From Argopecten irradians (Eukaryota > Mollusca > Bivalvia > Pectinida > Pectinidae), in contig NC_091147.1 of NCBI RefSeq assembly GCF_041381155.1, positions 37,004,053 to 37,068,052 of the forward strand: DNA of 64,000 nucleotides. The letters run 5' to 3'. Below, in pieces: positions 47,001-56,140 of the stretch. The number at the start of each line of letters is the position of its first letter. Positions within the stretch are counted from its first letter, which is position 1. Made by a program: the position numbers and the translations under genes. The notes beneath the pieces are model-generated. The model searched no databases. It was not told the origin of the DNA and saw only the letters and a program-made list of their open reading frames with translations.

Positions 47001-50000
47001 TTGTCCCACCGAGGTATAGGCAAGATATTCTAAGTTTGTCTCATGACGTACCTATGGCAGGGCATCTAGGTGTGACCAAGACTTATAACAGGATCTTAGA
47101 TCACTTCTTTTGGCCCAAGTTGAAACGGGATGTGGCTGATTTTTGTAGGTCTTGTCATACTTGTCAGGTGGTAGGGAAACCTAATCAGAAAATCCCTGTT
47201 GCACCTTTGCACCCCATTCCAGCATTTGAGGAACCATTTAGTAGAGTCATTATAGACTGTGTAGGTCCTCTACCCAAAACTAAGTCTGGGAATGAGTATC
47301 TTTTAACTATTATGTGTGCTTCCACACGCTTTCCTGAAGCCATTCCACTCAGAAATATTAAGGCCCCTAACATAGTCAAGGCTTTGGTTAAATTCTTTAC
47401 ATTGGTTGGTCTTCCAAAAGCTGTCCAGTCGGACCAAGGTTCAAATTTCATGTCTGGTATTTTTCAACAAGTCATGTACCAGCTCCAGATCAAGCAGTAT
47501 AAGTCTAGTGCTTATCATCCAGAGTCTCAGGGTGTTTTAGAACGTTTTCATCAGACATTGAAGAATATGATGAGATCTTATTGTTTTGAAAACAAAAGAG
47601 ATTGGGACGAAGGTATACACATGTTGTTGTTTGGCGTTAGAGAATCTGTACAAGAATCTCTTGGTTTCAGTCCATTTGAACTTGTGTTTGGACATACTGT
47701 ACGTGGTCCTTTGAAAATTTTGAAAGACAAAATTTTGGACGAAGATTCTAAAGTGAATCTCTTAGAGTATGTGTCTAACTTTAAGCAAAGGTTGACAAGG
47801 GCATGTGAACTGGCAAAAGAAAATTTGGCCGTTACTCAAACCAAAATGAAAACATGGTATGATAAAGATGCCCGTGCAAGAAGTTTTGATCCAGGTGACA
47901 AAATTTTGGCTCTATTACCAATACCGGGTCAGCCTTTGCAAGCTAGATATTTTGGACCTTATATTGTTGAGAAAAAGGTTGATGATGTTAACTACATTGT
48001 ACAAACTCCAGGGAGGCGCAAGAAAACTCAATTATGTCATGTTAATATGCTTAAGAAATATGTAGATAGAGAAGAGAGCAAGACCTCTCAACCTATTGCT
48101 ACTTTGGCCTCTGTACCATCACAAAGTGAAAGTGCAGCTGATATTTGTAAATTAGACTTAGATGGTGGTGTACAAGATGTAGGTTTAGACTGTGGTGTTA
48201 AGTTACGGAATTCAGATGTGCTCGCGAACTTGGACAAGAAACTATGTCATCTATCGGAAAAAGAACGCAATGAACTTAAAGATTTGATACTTGAGTATAA
48301 ACATTTGTTTCCGGATACACCAGGCAAAACAGATGCTATCTATCACGACGTGGATGTAGGCGATGCGCCACCTGTCAAGCAACATCCTTACCGTGTCAAT
48401 CCTTTGAAAGAAGAACACTTAAAGAAAGAAATTCAATACATGTTGGACAATGATATTATTGAACCAAGCAAAAGTGAATGGAGCTCTCCATGTGTTCTGG
48501 TGCCAAAGCCAGACAAGACATACCGGTTCTGTACTGACTTCAGAAAAGTAAACTCTGTCAGTAAAACAGACTCTTATCCAATTCCAAGGATTGACTCGTG
48601 TATTGACAAAGTTGGCAAAGCCAAGTACGTAAGCAAGTTTGACCTGTTGAAAGGATATTGGCAGGTGCCATTAACAGAAAGAGCCAAAGAAGTGTCTGCA
48701 TTTGTAACTTCACAAGGTTTGTACCAGTACAAAGTTATGCCATTTGGTATGAAGAATGCCCCGGCAACATTTCAACGTCTTCTTAACAGCGTGATATCAG
48801 ACCTGGAAGGCTGTGATGGATACATTGATGACGTCATCAACTACCACGACACGTGGGAAGACCATCTACGCGGGATTCGTGAATTCTTCGAAAGACTCAC
48901 TACCATGAAATTGACTGTAAACTTATTGAAATGTGAATTTTGTCATGCAACTGTTGAATTTTTAGGCCATGTTGTAGGACAGGGGCAGGTTAAACCTGTT
49001 CAGGCCAAAGTAGAATCAATTATAGATTTTCCAGCTCCTGGAGGCAAGAGAGAGCTGATGAGGTTTCTTGGTATGGCTGGATACTACAGAAAATTTTGTC
49101 AAAATTTCTCTGTTATAGCAGCTCCACTTACTGCTTTGTTAAAGAAAAATGTCAAATTTGTTTGGTCAGACGAATGTAAGTCTGCATTTGAGAAATTGAA
49201 AGCCATACTATCAAACTCACCAGTTCTGACTGCTCCAGATTTTAATAAACAGTTTAAACTGTTTGTTGACGCTAGTGATGTAGGTGTTGGTGCTGTTTTG
49301 ATGCAAGAAGGTACTGAACAAATTGACCATCCAATTTTTTATTTCTCGAAAAAGTTTGACAAACACCAGAGAAATTATTCCACCATTGAGAAAGAATGTT
49401 TAGCGTTGATTTTGGCCTTGAACCAATTTGATGTGTATCTCTGCACTACAGTTGTGCCTGTGTTGGTCTTCACCGACCACAACCCTTTGACATTCATTGG
49501 GAAAATGAAAAACAAAAACCAAAGAATTCTCAGGTGGAGTTTGACTTTGCAAGAATACAATCTTGACATCAAACATATCAAAGGGAAAGACAATATTCTA
49601 GCTGATGCTTTATCAAGGATTTAAATATTACTTGATATGTCAAGAAAGTTTCCTTTTCAAGAAAACTTTCTTTTCTTTAAGGAGGGGTGTGTTATGTATG
49701 ACACTAAATACATGTAGTTATGAGATAAGGGAGATAACTCCTATAGCTTTTTTATCAATACATCCTATGAAGGTCATATCATTGATTTAGGTTATAGAAC
49801 TTTCTAGAATTTAATCATGTATAAACAAATATGTTTGTAAACATGTTGATTTTAAGTAGAGATCTAGAATGATCTATTTCCAGAAAGTTATGTGTGTTTA
49901 CTTGTTTAGTTAGATATTTCTAGAAGTAGAAGGTTCTCCAATATTCTTGAATTACGGTTTAGCTATATATACTCCAGCTGTCCAAGGCTAATCAGAACTG

Positions 50001-53000
50001 TAATGAGACCTGTAATGAGACATATCAAGAATTGTACAGCGCCATATAAGATTCTATTGGGAGAGCTATTGTGACTTTATCTGTGGATTATTACAACATT
50101 TTGTGTGGATTTATTCATATTGCCTGGAACGTTACAAATCATCGGTGGACATTCAATTTCCTTGTGGATTTGTGATTATTGTTAATTTGAAACCTGGAAG
50201 GATCAAGGATTATACCAGGACATTCGCATACAGATAAGTAACACTTCAAATCATCGTATTACTCTTGTACCACCACCAATTACTTTAGATATTGTAAACC
50301 ATCTCTGTATAATATTGTATATATAATTAAATTGTGTTTTGAATTTAGCTGCTGGTTTCTCATTTCTGTTATTCGTTCATGTAACAATGTGTATAGTATT
50401 TATGGATATGGCAAGAACACAAACTACAAATTGTAACTTTGGATACCTGTTGAAATATCAATTTAAGTGCAGACATATAAATGCAATGGTGCATATACAA
50501 CCAATTACAAGAGGTAAAGCGACATAATTGAGGAGGCACTACTAAAAAATCATTATAACATCCACAGTGCAGTAAAATAGGTAAATATAAGACCCATAAA
50601 TTCAAGTTGTGATATAAAATTTCATATCATATTTTTCCAGTGTTGTAAGTAATTGTAAAGTGATTTCTGCAGGTTCTTTCCATCATAACATACTTAGGGC
50701 ATAAAAACAATAACCTTAATAGTAAGAAAATTCCGATTGTCTGTCAATAGCGGAATCTCACAAAAGTTTGCAAACATTTTTTTCATAACCCGATAAAATT
50801 AAAAAATAGTGACATCAATACTTATAATTAATTTTATACTCTATTTGATAAAATGATGTATGTTTAAATGTAACATTATAGTGGTTTTCCAAGGGATTCT
50901 TTTTTCCGAATCAATACACAACGTCAATGTCTCTATTATGACGTCAAGATAACGTCGGGGTTTCGCGCCATTCTCGAATTTTTTTCATAGTGGTATGCAA
51001 AATAAACATCTTGGCCAATCAGAAAGCCGGATTTGGTTGAAAACAAAGAAAAATTTATTATTCTGAAATGAAATGAAACAGTTCATAAATTTTGTGTTGT
51101 AACATATATTTGTAAAGCATCATACATGTCTGTCTATCAATTTGAATGGTTTCCACAGCTCATTTACCAAACCTTATGGTTTTCAATAGATTACTGAAGA
51201 AGAAAATAACATTAAAATTTACCCAATGAACTCATTTTCAGGGTATCGTGGTGGTGTATGATATCACAGACCGAGAGACGTTCCATCACCTGTCCTACTG
51301 GATCGACAGTGTTAATAGGGTAAATATACTGTACACATACTCATTTAAGCGGTACTTCTATTTTAGCGCTTTTCGTGGTGTTTTTTTTAAAAAAATCCGT
51401 TATTGAACCACCAAATTATTCTAATTTATTTCCACGCTTATAAATCATAATTTACAGTTTTTCGCATTTGCGCTGAAATTTGACCCTGCTCACATAAGTT
51501 TTGTCTCTTTTATAAAATAATTCAGCTACTTTATTGGCCATCTCGTTCCCAGCAAAGGGAAACAGTTACTAGAATTACGTCTGCATTCATAGATAAATTA
51601 TCGAACTCAATGAAGTTATCTCACAATTATTGTTGTAACGTCGTGTACAAGAATAAGAACGGCTGAGTAGCTGGAATTTTGCAGAGGAGACATTCTTATC
51701 ATATTGTAAAACTATCCTTCTCGAGGCGCATATTATGCAATAATGGCTCTCTGTGGAGGGATTCATCTAGAATTGTCTCCCTGGAAAGAGTTCTCGAGGG
51801 CAAAATTAAAAGAAAAACATCTCTGGTAAAAGAACTCATGAAGATATTTCCCAACGTTACTAAATTCGTCGGGCTGCAAAAAATAAGCAACAGAGTTTCC
51901 ATTGTTGGTTGACGTTGCAGATGATGTCAACTTCCGGTCACGTGCGGAGCTTCCAACGGGTTATTTTCCTGGGGTTATTTCCCTCAAGGGTTATTTCCCT
52001 GGGGTTATTTCCCTCGCCTTTCAATTCCGTGGAAATATCTAATTTATTCAATGTCATGTGCTCAAGTTTAATCCAATCAGAACATTCTAAATGAAAGTAA
52101 GGTATAATTACATTATATATTGTGTTATTGATCGTATATAGATGTTTATTTATGATGCTGTAAACATACACAGTTTGGCGTAAATACAATTTCGCGAAGA
52201 ACTAGAAACCAAACGGTCGATCATACTTAGGGTAATAACCACAGCGTGATGACCGCTAAAATAATATTATCTCTAAACACGTATGATTATTTCTTATTTG
52301 GTCCATAGTAGTGATTAGTTCTATATATTAGCGCGTGTATCCTGGCTTGTTGTGTTGTAAAATTCCTCGAGATGTCGTTAATACTTAGAAACACTAGAGA
52401 GGTGGCTTATATTACGCAACAAAAATGTCTGAGAGATGTTTATTCATTTAGAAGAGTTTGTAACATGTTTTACAAGTATCAGTTGAGTGGGAGTCATTGA
52501 AAATTGATAATAAAATCATGCTCGTACATTTAGTTCCGTGCGGTATTTATTCCTCATACAAATAAACGCACGAATAGAATGAAAGTGAAATGTAAAAGAG
52601 ATTTCAAAAGCAGACGTAAATATGTTCTGGATAATAATAAATGAGATATTTTGCTGTGACAATAGGTGTATATTTATTAGTCTTTGCATATTACAGAGTT
52701 ATCTCTCTTACGGGTAGGTATCCATTGTGACGTCATTGTTTTGTGAGTTGAACTCCCGTCACGTTGATCTAGGAAGAATGACGTTATACTCGCAAACGCA
52801 TGACGTAGCAAAAGAAATACCCACCCGCAAGGGCAGATAACTCTGTAATATGTAAATATATTTGTAATATGATTTCACGTTCCTTTGACGTGTTGAAGGA
52901 TGTATCCCATACCAACAACAAGTACGAGGCGGTTCCGCTGGTGATATTGGGTAACAAAGTGGACTTAAGTAGGGAGAGGCGAGTGAAGACACGAGAAGGT

Positions 53001-56000
53001 CAGAAGGTAACATAACACTTATCGGATTATATCGTGTATGGGGAACTCCTTTTTTTCCTTTTAATTGAAAATGAAAAATATACACGATAATTTTTTTTTC
53101 TTTATCAGAAAACGATGTTTATCTATTATGGACCTTTGTTGAGATCCATATGGTGTTAAACCGCCTTGGTAGAAATAAATAATGACCGAGGGCGTAGTCC
53201 GATGTCATTATTTTATAATTTAGTAAGGTGGTATATAACACCATATAGACCGAATCAAAGGTCATTAAAGTTTATATTAAATATGTTATTCCGTTGAAAA
53301 ATGTCAATAGAATTATTCGATGTATATCTTTATTACAAGACGAACGATGACCATAGGACGTCACCCTGAAGAACTCAATTACCATTCACTTATTGTAATC
53401 ATTCCGTTTTCTTTTATTCTAGCTTGCAGACAAACACATGGCATTCGGGTTCTTTGAGACAAGCGCCAAGACTGGTGAAAATGTAGTAGAAGCTTTTAGA
53501 AAGATGGCATATCACGTGACTGACATCTGCGATCCGACACTAGTAAGTTGTCTTCCCTTGTTGTCATGGAAGTAGTTACAATACAACTCTTTAACTTTTT
53601 TTTCTTTTTGGTTTTGTTTGGTAAACCTTATATCAATTAAGTTCAGTTTTGTAATTAACTACAGTGTACTTATTTAAATCAAGTCTTAATAAAACTTAAA
53701 ACTAGAAATTGTCATTTGACAATTTGACGGGTTTTCACCAACAGGGCATTTTCGTCAAGGTCATTCATATCAAACAACTTGGTAGCGCAACATGCTACAG
53801 CCTTATAGGTCAAACTTCAGGTCTCTACGCCTTTCAGAATTGGACAAGAAATAGTTTAAAGATTTTAGGATTTTTAGCCCTGTGATCTTGAATATAGGTC
53901 AAGGTCAATCATATTAACAAACTTAGTAGGGATGTTTATGTTAGCATGCTACAGGCCTATTATTAGATCCCTGGGCCTTCCAGAACTTTAGAAGATTATT
54001 TATTAATTTTTTTTTCGAAAAAAAAAGCTTTGAACTATGACTCTTATTTCCAACCGAAAGTTGACACGTTTTACAGGAAAGGGTGACATTAGTTATTTGC
54101 TCCATTTCTAATTCTACATAACATATCCAAAACAGAATGAAATTTGCCAAGCCGTTAACGAGATATTGACATAAGTTTACAACCGGAAGTGATGTCATAG
54201 CGGCCATATTGAATTTTTGACCATAAAAATGCTGCTGTCACACCTTCAACTCTTGCCTAACAATATGATGACACCTTCATTGGCATATCTTTTACAATTT
54301 CGGAGATCCTTTGTGCACAACTTTCTGAGCAGAAGAATATGAAAAAATAAGAACTAAAACAATAGGTCTTTTCACCCAAAGGTGAAAAGCCCTAATAATT
54401 ATAAAATTTTTAAGCGATTTTACTATCCTTCCTTACATTTGTACGTAACATTTTACCAGAGTCTGATTAGTGACTACCTGCTATGAATGTTTAGGTCACC
54501 TGAGACGAAGTCTCAAGTGATCTATTCTAATCGCCTTTTGTCCGTCGTCGTGCGTCGTCCGTCGTATGTTCGTAAACAATTTACATCTTCAACTTCTCAA
54601 TGAGAAACCTTCTACGACATAAGGCCAATCAAAATTGTGAATTGTATGCCCCAGAGGGTTGTGGGAGGGGCCAAAAGAGGTAAAATTGCTAAAAATCTTA
54701 AAAAAATCTTCTTCTCTACATGCAGATGTAGTAGAATCATATACACTTCAAAGATCGAAAGGTTCAAAGGCCCTCTACAAAAAAATTGAATTTCACCGCC
54801 CTGTGATCTCAGATTTCCCCTGGGGAGGGGGTCAAATTTACTATAGTTTATATAAGAAAAACACATTTATGAGCATTATTTGCTCAATTTTCATAGGAAA
54901 TGAGTCAATCTTGGTTAGAATAATAGCCTGAGATAGCAGTTTAACATCATATCCATATAGGTCCTAGCCGACCCCCTGGGGTCAGATGGTCGGACCCAAA
55001 AAGAGCAAAAAGGCTTAAATTTCAAAAATCATCTTCTCAACTTGCAGGTGTAGTAGAATCAAATACTCTTCATATATTGGAAGATCTCATGGCCCTCTAC
55101 AAAAATTGTGAATTTCAAGGTCCTGGAGTCTCAGAATTTCTTTCTGGGGAGGGGGTAATTTACTATAGTTTATGTAGGGATAATACATTTATGAGTATTA
55201 TTTGCTCAATTTTCATAAGAAACGAGTCAAACTTGGGTAGAATTATTAGCCTGAGATAGAGGCACCATAAAGGCACCGAGGCCAAAGGGGTCAAAATGAT
55301 TAAAATTTAAAAAAAAAGTTCTTCTGAATTAAAAGGAGAGGGGGTCAAATTTACTTTAGTTTGTAAAGAGAAAACACATTTATGAGTTTTATTTGCTCAG
55401 TTTTCATAGGAAATGTAACAGAATTATTGGAAAAAAATACTTTTAAAGATTAAAGGTCATACTAATATAAGCATTAGCTGATTTTAAGAGCCTGATGGAC
55501 ATTTATAAAGTGAATATATACATTTATTTCATTCTTTATCTGAACTGAGGTGACCGTTAAGGCTCATGGGCCTCTTGTGTGTTTTAGAACTGAAATTTTC
55601 TCAATATTCGTCTGAGAAGTACAATGTATCTTGTATAATTGGATAGCTTTTTATTGGTGAAACATCTATATTTTTTCCTCGTGTTTTCGTTATATGATTG
55701 ATGATTTTAAAAAGTTTTCATTGTTTACTTTCAATCTGTAGTTTGTCAGAATTTTGGTTTTGATCTTAATATATTTATTCTTTATTTTTCAGATGAAAAG
55801 TTATCACCCGAACATGTTAAGACCACCGGAAATTGTTCGTAAAACCGGAAGTACCATGCAGCAGATTCTTCCCTCAGACATGATAGCCCATGGTGACACT
55901 ATGGATAAAAAATCCAAAAAGAGAAAAAAGAAGAAAAATTCAAAACACAAAGCGTGTGAAATTGAAATGAAAACGTTTAAGAGGGGTGACAAAAATACGT

Positions 56001-56140
56001 TAAGCAAAACTTGCGCCAACACAGAGGATTCAAAATTAGCGGAAAAGAAATCAAAGAAAAATAAGTCCAAATTCAGAACTGCGATAAAATTGAAACGTTA
56101 TGAAAATTCGAAGAAGTTACAGTGTTGTGTGGTATCGTGA
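41091..56140 (+). CDS. Rab-type small GTPase with long basic tail, 302 aa
   Basis: Seven coding exons: 41091-41223, 42081-42141, 43455-43515, 51242-51319, 52899-53006, 53423-53542 and 55793-56140, all GT-AG with matching phases (906 nt plus stop). G1 is GDASVGKT (18-25), switch I has RPTVALDF (Thr43), G3 is WDTAGQERF (65-73, catalytic Gln70 kept), G4 is GNKVDL (129-134) and G5 is ETSAKTG (159-165). The WDTAGQERF block marks the Rab family, but switch I (VALDF) departs from the usual IGVDF and I cannot assign a subfamily. Residues 188-302 form an unusually long extension with lysine clusters (KKSKKRKKKK, KKSKKNKSKF), ending QCCVVS, a CaaX-type prenylation signal. Expected role: GTP-dependent membrane trafficking switch. 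Intron 1 holds a pyrimidine-rich tandem repeat, intron 2 a four-unit repeat, intron 3 a complete LTR retrotransposon, intron 4 a MITE and intron 6 a 1.1-kb repeat. Confidence 0.88.
41262..41790 (+). repeat. Pyrimidine-rich tandem repeat in Rab intron 1
   Basis: About 25 irregular copies of the 19-bp unit TTCTCTTACCTTTACATTG start 39 bp after the exon 1 donor. Each copy contains TTACCTTTAC, and several also have TTACAG. Open frames through it are by-products of the repeat. Confidence 0.92.
42680..43345 (+). repeat. Four-unit ~150-bp dispersed repeat in Rab intron 2
   Basis: Units begin GTTACCGCTATTTCTCAGAA (about 42765, 42910, 43060 and 43215). Each includes GAAGGGATC, CTCAAATTTCACATGCAGG, TTGTGCATAT and GACCGATCGGT. 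Two units carry AAGATGGCCGAC. The leader TTTAGCCCACCATCATCAGA precedes them. Confidence 0.85.
43828..43932. repeat. Palindromic element, 105 bp, second copy
   Basis: ACTCTTTCATATGTGGATAT and GAAGGATAGG pair with CCCTATCCTTCATATACACA GATGAAAGAGT. Same family as 22643-22790, with part of one arm deleted. It ends 28 bp before the LTR retrotransposon. Confidence 0.8.
43961..44668 (+). repeat. 5' LTR (708 bp)
   Basis: Direct copy of 49690-50386. It differs by a 9-bp insertion near 44190 (ACTGTTTTT), one T more in two T-runs, and two substitutions close to the 3' end. It ends ATGTAACA at 44668. Confidence 0.95.
44672..44690 (+). promoter_or_regulatory. Putative tRNA primer-binding site
   Basis: TTGGGGGCTCGTGTCCGAG lies three bases after the 5' LTR. 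It resembles the tRNA-Pro primer-binding sequence (TGGGGGCTCGTCC...) but has two extra bases, so the primer tRNA is uncertain. Confidence 0.6.
44797..46032 (+). CDS. Retrotransposon gag, 411 aa
   Basis: Starts at the first ATG after the leader (44797). Residues about 17-60 have a SAP-like helix pattern (KKDLLLLGKHLGL, LRKAEIRNVIIRYF). Residues about 85-155 are a charged coiled coil of E/K/R heptads, and residues about 165-330 match the helical capsid region of retrotransposon gag (PPFQEKEVDKYFLHFEK). The frame ends soon after CNYCKK, the first half of a CCHC zinc knuckle. The second half (GHIMSEC) is in the overlapping pol frame. Gag forms the particle that packages element RNA. Confidence 0.85.
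   Translation: MTTMQVEQFVKAPSLDVLLQVSKKDLLLLGKHLGLTIKTNLRKAEIRNVIIRYFVDNGKFDSSALDSIEETVSSEIQIRQMELEHEMKLRQMEIEKELREKEIDKERELREKEIERELKEKEIERDQMLELEKQKIQAETELRMKELELASQDSSSNLTFRGLQGNRGFDVSRNIRLVPPFQEKEVDKYFLHFEKIADSMKWPEDKLTMLLQSVLIGKARDIYSSLSVDEISNYQVVKKAILKAYELVPEAYRQKFRNSRKRDEQTHVEFAREKEQLFNRWCDSKEIDEDFGKLRQLLLIEEFKRCVHTNIKTHLDERKVETLSEAATMADDYALTHKGSFVKNSSQDKNSTTGTSKFGQPRNPTFSGPSNDKPKLGDKTKSDSKTDHRAGVGSPSGLVCNYCKKSRTYYV
45926..49624 (+). CDS. Retrotransposon pol: protease-integrase-RT-RNase H
   Basis: Open frame of 1232 codons in +1 relative to gag, overlapping it by 107 bp; the first ATG is probably not used for initiation. Aspartic protease: DTGAS at 115-119 and ILGND at 184-188. Integrase: HHCC zinc-binding part (H373, H380, C410, C413), catalytic D444, D503 and E539 (35 residues between the last two), and a GPY module (677-679). 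Reverse transcriptase: KFDLLKGYWQVPL (904-916), MPFGMKNAP (938-946) and the catalytic YIDDV (966-970). RNase H: FVDAS (1113-1117), E1155/E1157 and TDHNP (1183-1187). The frame is intact from protease to the stop at 49622-49624. The integrase-before-RT order is the main peculiarity; the sequence similarity is gypsy-type, not copia-type. Confidence 0.92.
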   Translation: MIRLSLILKQIIGRVWGLLLVLFVITARKVGHIMSECYSLQRKEQRRKQSVPSVLAMSKPSQKLSDIVEDSKVSVEIKSSESDSVLEKYSPFISEGFVSLTSDITNLKPVKILRDTGASHSLILDGVVPLSEETSSGSSVLLQGVELGFVNVPLHCVYLKSDLVTGPVTIGVRPELPIEGVSLILGNDLAGEKIRVDPLVSSIPDKTDDAESIQQEFPGIFPSCAVTRSMSKKASDVAVVEDHYSPGLGDTFLAHDIEDVGSKCDLLSNPVDFDSDRVVPNEGTSLSDMMSKSSLSREELIVEQEKDHEISLLCNRALSEEEAEKVPVCYFRRSGVLMRKWRPPDVSPEEDWKVVNQIVVPPRYRQDILSLSHDVPMAGHLGVTKTYNRILDHFFWPKLKRDVADFCRSCHTCQVVGKPNQKIPVAPLHPIPAFEEPFSRVIIDCVGPLPKTKSGNEYLLTIMCASTRFPEAIPLRNIKAPNIVKALVKFFTLVGLPKAVQSDQGSNFMSGIFQQVMYQLQIKQYKSSAYHPESQGVLERFHQTLKNMMRSYCFENKRDWDEGIHMLLFGVRESVQESLGFSPFELVFGHTVRGPLKILKDKILDEDSKVNLLEYVSNFKQRLTRACELAKENLAVTQTKMKTWYDKDARARSFDPGDKILALLPIPGQPLQARYFGPYIVEKKVDDVNYIVQTPGRRKKTQLCHVNMLKKYVDREESKTSQPIATLASVPSQSESAADICKLDLDGGVQDVGLDCGVKLRNSDVLANLDKKLCHLSEKERNELKDLILEYKHLFPDTPGKTDAIYHDVDVGDAPPVKQHPYRVNPLKEEHLKKEIQYMLDNDIIEPSKSEWSSPCVLVPKPDKTYRFCTDFRKVNSVSKTDSYPIPRIDSCIDKVGKAKYVSKFDLLKGYWQVPLTERAKEVSAFVTSQGLYQYKVMPFGMKNAPATFQRLLNSVISDLEGCDGYIDDVINYHDTWEDHLRGIREFFERLTTMKLTVNLLKCEFCHATVEFLGHVVGQGQVKPVQAKVESIIDFPAPGGKRELMRFLGMAGYYRKFCQNFSVIAAPLTALLKKNVKFVWSDECKSAFEKLKAILSNSPVLTAPDFNKQFKLFVDASDVGVGAVLMQEGTEQIDHPIFYFSKKFDKHQRNYSTIEKECLALILALNQFDVYLCTTVVPVLVFTDHNPLTFIGKMKNKNQRILRWSLTLQEYNLDIKHIKGKDNILADALSRI
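49642..49672 (+). other. Stem-loop after pol stop
   Basis: AAGAAAGTTT (49642-49651) and AAACTTTCTT (49663-49672) are perfect complements around an 11-base loop, 18 bp after the pol stop and just before the polypurine tract. Function unknown. Confidence 0.6.
49679..49689 (+). promoter_or_regulatory. Polypurine tract
   Basis: AAGGAGGGGTG directly precedes the 3' LTR, the expected primer site for plus-strand DNA synthesis. Confidence 0.8.
49690..50386 (+). repeat. 3' LTR (697 bp)
   Basis: Starts TGTTATGTATGACAC after the polypurine tract and ends CATGTAACA at 50386, followed by the duplication ATGT. It is near-identical to the 5' LTR. Confidence 0.95.
50750..50990 (-). repeat. Inverted copy of the 14570-14820 repeat
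   Basis: Reads, in reverse, the blocks GTTTGCAAACTTTTGTGAGA, TAATTTTATCGGGTTATGAA, ATTGATGTCACTATTTTT and ATGGCGCGAAACCCCGACG of the repeat at 14570. It lies in Rab intron 3, after the LTR element. Confidence 0.65.
51420..51500 (-). repeat. Inverted copy of the 8573-8665 repeat
   Basis: The minus strand matches the AACTGTAAATTATGATT core and the flanking GCGC motif seen at 8573-8665. It lies in Rab intron 4. Confidence 0.5.
51955..52017 (+). repeat. Short tandem repeat GGGTTATTTCCCT
   Basis: Four imperfect copies of GGGTTATTTCCCT, in alternating phase with CTGGGG or CAAGG. Confidence 0.8.
52685..52856. mobile_element. MITE with GCATATTACAGAGTTATCT ends, copy 2
   Basis: Left end TTGCATATTACAGAGTTATC, right end GGGCAGATAACTCTGTAATA TG, with GGGTAGGTAT and GTGACGTCATTG inside. 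Same family as 30758-30906. Its right end is about 43 bp before the exon 5 splice acceptor of the Rab gene, so it borders the probable branch-point region. Confidence 0.8.
53128..53267. mobile_element. Diverged MITE, CCATATGGTGTTAAACCGCC type
   Basis: Left GACCTTTGTTGAGATCCATA TGGTGTTAAACCGCCTTGG pairs imperfectly with right AAGGTGGTATATAACACCAT ATAGACCGAATCAAAGGTC. It lies in Rab intron 5. Confidence 0.7.
53745..53990 (+). repeat. ~140-bp repeat family, two units in Rab intron 6
   Basis: GTCAAGGTCATTCATATCAA (53755) and GTCAAGGTCAATCATATTAA (53898) are 143 bp apart. CTGTGATCTTGAATATAGGT precedes the second. Confidence 0.75.
54485..55580 (+). repeat. 1.1-kb dispersed repeat bounded by GGTCACCTGAG / CTGAGGTGACC
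   Basis: Left end AGGTCACCTGAGACGAAGTC, right end ACTGAGGTGACCGTTAAGGC TCATGGGCCTCTTG. The interior has about three units of about 290 bp with TTTACTATAGTTTAT, CACATTTATGAG, ATTATTTGCTCAATTTTCAT and AGCCTGAGATAG. It is a repeat type common in bivalves (from recollection), non-coding. It lies in Rab intron 6. Confidence 0.8.

Larger units (their letters stand above)
43961..50386 (+). mobile_element. Complete Ty3/gypsy LTR retrotransposon, integrase-first (Gmr1-like)
   Basis: A 6.4-kb element bounded by direct LTRs and a 4-bp duplication ATGT (43957-43960 and 50387-50390). The LTRs start TGTTA and end TAACA. The interior has a primer-binding site, gag, pol and a polypurine tract. In pol the order is protease, integrase, reverse transcriptase, RNase H. 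Ordinary Ty3/gypsy elements place integrase last; the order seen here is known for Gmr1-type elements, whose reverse transcriptase is nonetheless gypsy-like. No envelope-like frame follows pol. By eye the two LTRs differ by two substitutions and three indels, so insertion was recent. The element is in Rab intron 3, same strand as the gene. Confidence 0.93.

Noticed and set aside
47185..47451. Minus-strand frame of 88 codons within pol
   Set aside because: It is antisense to the integrase core of the retrotransposon and is a shadow of that coding region.
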